A DNA stretch of 8,856 bases from NCBI GenBank assembly GCA_025351035.1, contig JANXWT010000225.1:1-8856 (forward strand), in the 5' to 3' direction. The notes under the pieces were generated by a model. The model was not told the DNA's origin and did not search any database. It worked only from the letters and a program-made list of their open reading frames with translations. Positions 5,528 through 8,856 of the stretch are shown here, in pieces (position 1 is the first letter of the stretch; each line of letters starts with the position of its first letter). The position numbers were made by a program, and so were the translations under genes. Source of the stretch: Opitutia bacterium (GTDB taxonomy: Bacteria > Verrucomicrobiota > Verrucomicrobiia > Opitutales > Opitutaceae).

Positions 5528-6616
5528 TTACTCGGAGCTGGCGCCCGTGACGGATTCGCCGCCCTTGACGGTCACCTTCTCGAGGATCGCGGCTTTAACC
5601 TTGGCCGCGAGCTCCGGGTTCGACTTGAACGCTTCCTTGGCGGCTTCGCGGCCTTGGCCGACGAGGTTGCCTTCGTAGGCAATCCACGCGCCTTTCTTTT
5701 CCAGCACCTTGTGTTCGAGACCGAGATCGAGCAGCGAGCCCGTGACGGAAATGCCTTCGTCATACATGATGTCGAATTCGCACTCGGTGAACGGCGGCGC
5801 GACCTTGTTCTTCACGACTTTGATCTTCGTGCGGTTGCCAATGACCTTGCCGTCGGGCGTCTTGAGCTGGTCCTTCCGGCGGATGTCGATGCGGATCGAC
5901 GAGAAAAATTTCAGCGCGCGGCCGCCCGAGGTCGTCTCGGGGTTGCCGAACATGACGCCGATCTTCTCGCGAATCTGATTGGTGAAAATACAGACGCACT
6001 GGGTCTTGCTGACGACGGAAGTCAGTCGGCGCATCGCCTGCGACATCAGGCGCGCCTGGCTGCCCATCGTCATGTCGCCCATCTGGCCGTCGAGCTCGGC
6101 CTTCGTGATCAGCGCGGCAACGGAGTCGAGCACGATGATATCGATGCTGTTCGAGCGGATGAGCGTCTCCATGATATTGAGCGCATCTTCGCCGGAATCC
6201 GGCTGCGAAACGAGCAGGTCATCCAGATTCACGCCGACCACACGCGCGTATTTTGGATCGAGCGCGTGTTCGACGTCAATGAAGGCGGCGAGGCCGCCTT
6301 GGCGCTGGGCCTCGGCGATGGCGCTCAAGCAGAAGGTGGTTTTGCCGGACGATTCTGGGCCGTAGATTTCGATGATGCGACCGCGCGGCAAGCCGCCGAC
6401 GCCGAGCGCGAGGTCGATGGCAAGCGAACCGGTCGAGAGCGTGTCGACCTTCATGCGCGTGTTGCTGCCGAGGCGCATGATCGAACCCTCGCCGAATTGC
6501 TTCGTGATGGAGGAGACGGCGAGCTCGATGTTTTTCTCGCGGGCAATGCCGCCGGTCTTTTCGGAGGGGGCGATGCGGGAATCGGTGGATTTGGAGGCTT
6601 TATCGGCTTTGGACAT
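5528..6616 (-). CDS. recA: Recombinase RecA
   Basis: RecA forms an ATP-dependent filament on single-stranded DNA, catalyses strand exchange in homologous recombination and stimulates LexA self-cleavage in the SOS response. The 362-residue protein has Walker A GPESSGKTT (86-94), catalytic Glu116 in DVEHALDP, Walker B IIVLDSVAAL (160-169), loop L1 around MGDMTMGSQARLMSQAMRRL (179-198) and loop L2 within NQIREKIGVMFGNPETTSGG (213-232). EGISVTGSLLDLG (287-299) and the C-terminal domain follow. Numbering is shifted by about 20 relative to E. coli because of a polar N-terminal extension (residues 1-26). The C-terminus is short and only mildly acidic. The ATG at 6616 has no strong Shine-Dalgarno. 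An 18-bp dyad 43 bp upstream is a candidate SOS operator. Confidence 0.98.
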   Translation of the reverse strand: MSKADKASKSTDSRIAPSEKTGGIAREKNIELAVSSITKQFGEGSIMRLGSNTRMKVDTLSTGSLAIDLALGVGGLPRGRIIEIYGPESSGKTTFCLSAIAEAQRQGGLAAFIDVEHALDPKYARVVGVNLDDLLVSQPDSGEDALNIMETLIRSNSIDIIVLDSVAALITKAELDGQMGDMTMGSQARLMSQAMRRLTSVVSKTQCVCIFTNQIREKIGVMFGNPETTSGGRALKFFSSIRIDIRRKDQLKTPDGKVIGNRTKIKVVKNKVAPPFTECEFDIMYDEGISVTGSLLDLGLEHKVLEKKGAWIAYEGNLVGQGREAAKEAFKSNPELAAKVKAAILEKVTVKGGESVTGASSE

Positions 6617-6769
6617 GGGATTCGTGTTTAGAGTTAAAAGGAGAGGATAGCAGAGGGCGCTGACAGCGGTATGTCAGGAGACTTTCTCCGGCCTGTCCGT
6701 CCGGCAAGCGCGGAGTGGGTGAAACCACCACCTAATATCAGGCGTTGAAAAATCTTGCTGGTTGCCAAG
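6617..6769. other. recA upstream region
   Basis: These 153 bases lie between recA and the DMT-type gene, both on the minus strand, and contain no convincing reading frame or tRNA. The region holds the CTGACA/TGTCAG dyad described separately. No T-tract terminator is apparent for the upstream membrane-protein gene. Confidence 0.5.
6660..6677. promoter_or_regulatory. Dyad upstream of recA, candidate LexA/SOS operator
   Basis: CTGACA (6660-6665) and TGTCAG (6672-6677) are perfect 6-bp inverted arms with a 6-bp centre, 43 bp before the recA start codon. The distance is right for an operator over the promoter, and the CTGACA on the minus strand (6677-6672) also resembles a -35 hexamer. recA is under LexA control in most bacteria that have lexA, and LexA motifs differ between phyla. 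The LexA identity is inferred from position only. Confidence 0.42.
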
Positions 6770-7117
6770 TCACGCAGCGGCGGGCTGGCCGAAGGCGAAG
6801 GCGAAAATCACTGCGAGGAGGATAAAGAGCAGGCTGACGGCGTAGTTCCAGCGGAGTTTTTCGCCGAGCACCAGCCAGGCGAAAGCCACAAAGACGACGA
6901 GCGTGATGACCTCCTGCATGATCTTCAGCTGGTAGCCGCTGTAGTGGGCGTAGCCGATCCGGTTGGCCGGCACCATCAGGCAGTATTCGAAGAACGCGAT
7001 GCCCCACGCGATGGGCACGACGATCCAAAGCGGTTTGTCGTGGAGATATTTCAGGTGTCCATACCAGGCAAAGGTCATGAACACATTGGACAGAGTGAGG
7101 AGGAAGATCGTGGCCAT
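6770..7117 (-). CDS. Small four-helix membrane protein, DMT family (DUF486 type)
   Basis: The 115-residue product is almost entirely hydrophobic, with four predicted membrane helices at about 2-20, 30-49, 67-84 and 91-110. The pattern NVFMTFAWYGHLKYL (11-25), AWGIAFFEYCLMVPANRIGY (37-56) and YSGYQLKIMQEVITLVVF (59-76) is characteristic of DUF486 proteins, which are assigned to the drug/metabolite transporter superfamily and resemble small multidrug resistance proteins in size. No substrate is known to me. The length is typical for the family, so it should work as a dimer if it transports. The ATG at 7117 lacks a clear ribosome-binding site. It lies 81 bp downstream of the DUF2891 gene on the same strand, and the gap contains an imperfect hairpin. 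Confidence 0.88.
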   Translation of the reverse strand: MATIFLLTLSNVFMTFAWYGHLKYLHDKPLWIVVPIAWGIAFFEYCLMVPANRIGYAHYSGYQLKIMQEVITLVVFVAFAWLVLGEKLRWNYAVSLLFILLAVIFAFAFGQPAAA

Positions 7118-7145
7118 GGGCGCACGATGTGAGCGACGGCGCTCG

Positions 7146-7179
7146 CCGCCAGCCAGAAAGACTCATTTGGGTCTGGCGG
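7146..7179 (-). terminator. Hairpin between the DUF2891 and DMT-type genes
   Basis: CCGCCAG (7146-7152) and CTGGCGG (7173-7179) form a perfect 7-bp stem with a 20-base loop, and an inner AGAC/GTCT pairing competes with part of it. It lies between the stop of the DUF2891 gene and the start of the next gene on the same strand. There is no T-tract after it, so it may be an mRNA-processing or attenuating hairpin instead of a true terminator. Confidence 0.25.
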
Positions 7180-7198
7180 TTACCAACCGAAGGCACGT

Positions 7199-8212
7199 TC
7201 ACTCCGTGAGCGTGTAGACGGCGAACGAACCCAGCCAATGGGCGCGGCCGAAGTCGGTTGCGCTGAGCTGTGGCAACGCGGCTGCGAAATGCCGTTCGGC
7301 CGCCGCTTCGATCAGCGGCCCGCGCCCATCGCCGGCGGGCAGAATTTTCGCGAGCCGTTGCCACACCCAGGCGCGGTTGAGGTTCAGGCCGATCAGGTGG
7401 CCGATGCGCGGGTCGGACAGATCGCCGACCGCCACCGGCTTGAGCAGTCCGGCCGGTTCGCCTTGTGCCAAGCGCGGTAGGAAACGGTCGAACCATTTCA
7501 CAAACGCCGGCTGGGGCAGGATGCGCGCCATTAATCCCGCTTCCACCAGCGCCGGAGAAAAGAAATCCTCGCCGCCCGGCTCGTATTGCGCGGGGTAGTC
7601 GGCGTCGTGTCCGAACCAGGTGGCGGCCCGGCTGGTGCAGAGCAATTTGAGTTCTTGGTCATCGACCGAGCGGGCGTAGTTCAGTGCAAAACCCATGGCG
7701 AACGCCGTGTTGCCATGCACGCCGTGGCGGACGGGGTGCGAGAGCGCCCGCAGGTAGCGCACGAAACTATCGCGGATCACCGTGACCAGCGGCGCGAGAT
7801 TTTGCGCGAGCGCTGGATCATAGGCGCGCAGCTCCTGCGCGAGCTTGAGCAGCCACGCCCAGCCGTAGGGCCGTTCGAACGTCGCGCGTTCCGGTGCCGC
7901 GCAATAAGCGGCCTCCGCCGAGAGATTCTCCGCCGTCAGATGCGCGCGCAGCGCAGAGTCGACCTCGGCGCGTTCGGGCAGATCCGGGAAAATTCGCGCT
8001 AAGCGCACGAGCATCCAGTGCTGATGCACGCACGAGTGCCAGTCGTAGCTGCCATAAAAGGCCGGGTGCAGCGCGCGCGGAGTCCGGGCGTCACGGGGGC
8101 CGGTCAGCGTGTGCTGGAGGAGGTGCGGGTATTCGCGGCGGATGTTGGTGAGGCCGGTTTGGGCGAAAGCCGAGACGAGGGCCGGAGTGAGGACAGGGGA
8201 GGAAGCGGGCAC
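7199..8212 (-). CDS. DUF2891 family protein
   Basis: The product of about 337 residues covers the DUF2891 family almost end to end. Diagnostic blocks, numbered from the TTG at 8218, are HPAFYGSYDWHSCVHQHWMLVRLARIFPDLP (51-81), AEAAYCAAPERATFERPYGWAWLLKLAQEL (101-130), HPVRHGVHGNTAFAMGFALNYAR (161-183), PAQYEPGGEDFFSPALVEAGLM (209-230) and IGHLIGLNLNRAWVWQRLAKILP (272-294), closing with HWLGSFAVYTLT. The conserved His, Trp, Arg and Glu residues and the all-helical pattern suggest an alpha/alpha-barrel enzyme, possibly acting on a sugar or glycan, but no activity is established that I can cite. No signal peptide is visible. The start is uncertain: GTG at 8212 is used here, TTG at 8218 adds two residues, and neither has a ribosome-binding site. 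Confidence 0.9.
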   Translation of the reverse strand: MPASSPVLTPALVSAFAQTGLTNIRREYPHLLQHTLTGPRDARTPRALHPAFYGSYDWHSCVHQHWMLVRLARIFPDLPERAEVDSALRAHLTAENLSAEAAYCAAPERATFERPYGWAWLLKLAQELRAYDPALAQNLAPLVTVIRDSFVRYLRALSHPVRHGVHGNTAFAMGFALNYARSVDDQELKLLCTSRAATWFGHDADYPAQYEPGGEDFFSPALVEAGLMARILPQPAFVKWFDRFLPRLAQGEPAGLLKPVAVGDLSDPRIGHLIGLNLNRAWVWQRLAKILPAGDGRGPLIEAAAERHFAAALPQLSATDFGRAHWLGSFAVYTLTE

Positions 8213-8242
8213 GGACAATACGGTAGGGACGAAAACTTTCAG

Positions 8243-8270
8243 TTGAAGAAAAAAAGGCCCCGCGTATGGT
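8243..8270 (+). promoter_or_regulatory. Candidate promoter of the glutaredoxin-like gene
   Basis: TTGAAG (8243-8248) and TATGGT (8265-8270, four of six consensus bases) are 16 bp apart, with an A-run directly after the -35. Transcription would start near 8277, leaving a leader of about 26 bases before the ATG at 8303. The region also separates this gene from the divergent DUF2891 gene. Confidence 0.42.
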
Positions 8271-8302
8271 CCCCCGACGGAATCCTTCCGCCACTACCCA
8301 CC

Positions 8303-8638
8303 ATGAAGATCAAAGCCTACCTGAAGCCGCAGTGCGGTTGGAGCAACGGAGTCCGCGCCGTCCTGAGCAAATACGACCTTCCCTTCGACGACATCGACAT
8401 CATCAACCACCGCGCCAACTACGAGGAGATGGTGCGCAAGTCCGCCCAGCCGCTCTCGCCTTGCGTCGAAGTCGACGGCGTGATGCTCGCTGACATTTCC
8501 GGCGAGGAAGTCGAAAACTATCTGCTCGCGAACAATCTCGTGCAGCCGACCGGCGCAAAGGTCGACGCGAACCTCAACGCCGGCTGCTCGCACGAGGAGC
8601 ACGAGAAGATGGCGGCCAAGCCCGTCCGTTTCTTCTGA
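8303..8638 (+). CDS. Glutaredoxin-like protein with CGWS active site
   Basis: The 111-residue protein has the thioredoxin-fold glutaredoxin layout: first strand MKIKAYLKP, active-site loop CGWS (Cys11-Ser14), helix NGVRAVLSKYDLPFDDIDI (15-33), the cis-proline loop in SPCVEVDG (52-59, Pro53) and the closing helix ISGEEVENYLLANNL (65-79). Having Ser in place of the second cysteine suggests monothiol chemistry with glutathione or a related thiol, or a role in iron-sulfur or redox handling. This is not the CGFS motif of classical monothiol glutaredoxins. Cys54 directly after the cis-proline and a C-terminal tail containing GCSHEEHEKM (94-103) add unusual Cys/His residues. The ATG at 8303 starts exactly at the first strand. 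The frame is open further upstream, but that stretch overlaps the DUF2891 gene and has no family resemblance. Confidence 0.88.
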   Translation: MKIKAYLKPQCGWSNGVRAVLSKYDLPFDDIDIINHRANYEEMVRKSAQPLSPCVEVDGVMLADISGEEVENYLLANNLVQPTGAKVDANLNAGCSHEEHEKMAAKPVRFF

Positions 8639-8666
8639 GCGGCTCAGCGAACCGGTGTTTTCTCCA

Positions 8667-8700
8667 GCCGGGCTCAGTCGAGTCCGGCCTTTTGTTTTTA
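8667..8700 (+). terminator. Intrinsic terminator after the glutaredoxin-like gene
   Basis: GCCGGGCT (8667-8674) pairs with AGTCCGGC (8681-8688) over eight base pairs including one G-U, with a 6-base loop. It is followed by CTTTTGTTTTTA. It lies 28 bases after the stop codon. The T-tract is on the plus strand only, and the element abuts the stop codon of the convergent gene at the right edge. Confidence 0.88.
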
Positions 8701-8856
8701 TGTGCCGTGCACCGGAGGGCTCGCGTCCCCGCGAGCCGCGCGGCCCTGCAAATCGGCGATGCACTCAGCGCGTTCTGGCCAGACTGTGCTCAGCACTATA
8801 GCCACGCCGAGCGTGACGAGCGTTCCGATCAAGGTGAACCACGGCCAAAATATTTC
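8698..8856 (-). CDS. C-terminus of a probable sodium:solute symporter (SSF) family protein, partial
   Basis: Only the last 52 residues and a TAA stop are inside the window; the gene continues beyond the right edge. The visible part begins EIFWPWFTLIGTLVTLGVAIVLSTVWPE, a hydrophobic helix preceded by aromatic residues and Pro. This is the pattern of the final membrane helix of many sodium:solute symporters ('WPWYTLIGT' type). After it comes a hydrophilic tail of about 25 residues, part of which is encoded by a perfect 8-bp inverted repeat. The frame is open to the edge without interruption. Family assignment from this short piece is tentative; another polytopic transporter is possible. Confidence 0.6.
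   Translation of the reverse strand, partial: EIFWPWFTLIGTLVTLGVAIVLSTVWPERAECIADLQGRAARGDASPPVHGT
8718..8737. repeat. REP-like palindrome at the 3' end of the partial transporter gene
   Basis: GGCTCGCG (8718-8725) and CGCGAGCC (8730-8737) are perfect 8-bp inverted arms around a 4-base TCCC loop. The element encodes part of the RAARGDASP stretch in the hydrophilic tail. Short GC-rich hairpins of this kind at gene ends often belong to dispersed REP families; copy number cannot be seen from this window. Confidence 0.55.

Noticed and set aside
4800..6600. Shared hexapeptide RIAPSE in RecA and the Sel1-repeat protein
   Set aside because: The underlying DNA differs and the match is short, in low-complexity regions of both proteins; coincidence is the simplest explanation.
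5654..6631. Long plus-strand frame (325 codons) antisense to recA
   Set aside because: It is an exact shadow of recA codon structure in GC-rich DNA; it is rich in Asp, Arg, Gly and Ala and resembles no family, while recA on the other strand is unambiguous.
6738..7496. 252-codon minus-strand frame across the DMT-type gene and the DUF2891 3' end
   Set aside because: It overlaps two recognised genes in another frame and has an Arg/Pro-rich composition typical of out-of-frame GC-rich sequence.
8018..8302. N-terminal extension of the glutaredoxin-like frame
   Set aside because: The frame is open upstream of the ATG at 8303 but the extra residues lie antisense to the DUF2891 gene and across the promoter region, and the glutaredoxin fold starts exactly at 8303.
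8294..8764. 156-codon minus-strand frame over the glutaredoxin-like gene
   Set aside because: Antisense shadow of a clear gene; it also crosses the strong intrinsic terminator.

Overview
The window looks like a bacterial chromosome segment from a GC-rich organism, most likely a member of the Verrucomicrobiota close to Opitutales. That placement is an inference from the protein style (DUF2891, the DUF3052-like protein, RecA with a roughly 20-residue N-terminal extension, MnmG with the extra segment carrying 'FHVEQ'); it is not proven. There are nine protein genes, two of them uncertain at the 5' end and one cut by the right edge. I see no rRNA, tRNA, CRISPR array, transposase or phage gene, and no obviously new multi-gene system.

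Left third (1-3459, minus strand): mnmE followed by mnmG, the two subunits of the tRNA wobble-uridine modification enzyme. Positions 1-176 have no gene I can call. The stand-out feature is an 18-bp perfect palindrome inside mnmG (1326-1343) containing a ParB-binding parS-type site, so this part of the chromosome probably lies close to the replication origin. A perfect DnaA-box 9-mer in an AT-rich stretch of the same gene agrees with this but does not define an origin. This third is visibly less GC-rich than the rest.

Middle (3460-5495): a short divergent promoter region separates mnmE from a plus-strand pair, a MarR-family regulator and a DUF3052-like protein, 6 bp apart and probably one operon. 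The pair converges on a minus-strand exported Sel1-repeat protein, and the two coding regions overlap tail-to-tail by 140 bp.

Right half (5496-8856): recA lies upstream of the Sel1-repeat gene on the same strand, 32 bp apart, with an 18-bp dyad 43 bp before its start codon that could be an SOS operator. Further upstream, also on the minus strand, are a small four-helix membrane protein (DMT/DUF486 type) and a DUF2891 protein. Divergent from the latter is a small glutaredoxin-like protein with a CGWS active site, ended by a strong intrinsic terminator. The right edge cuts a minus-strand gene whose visible C-terminus resembles a sodium:solute symporter and whose tail contains a REP-like palindrome.
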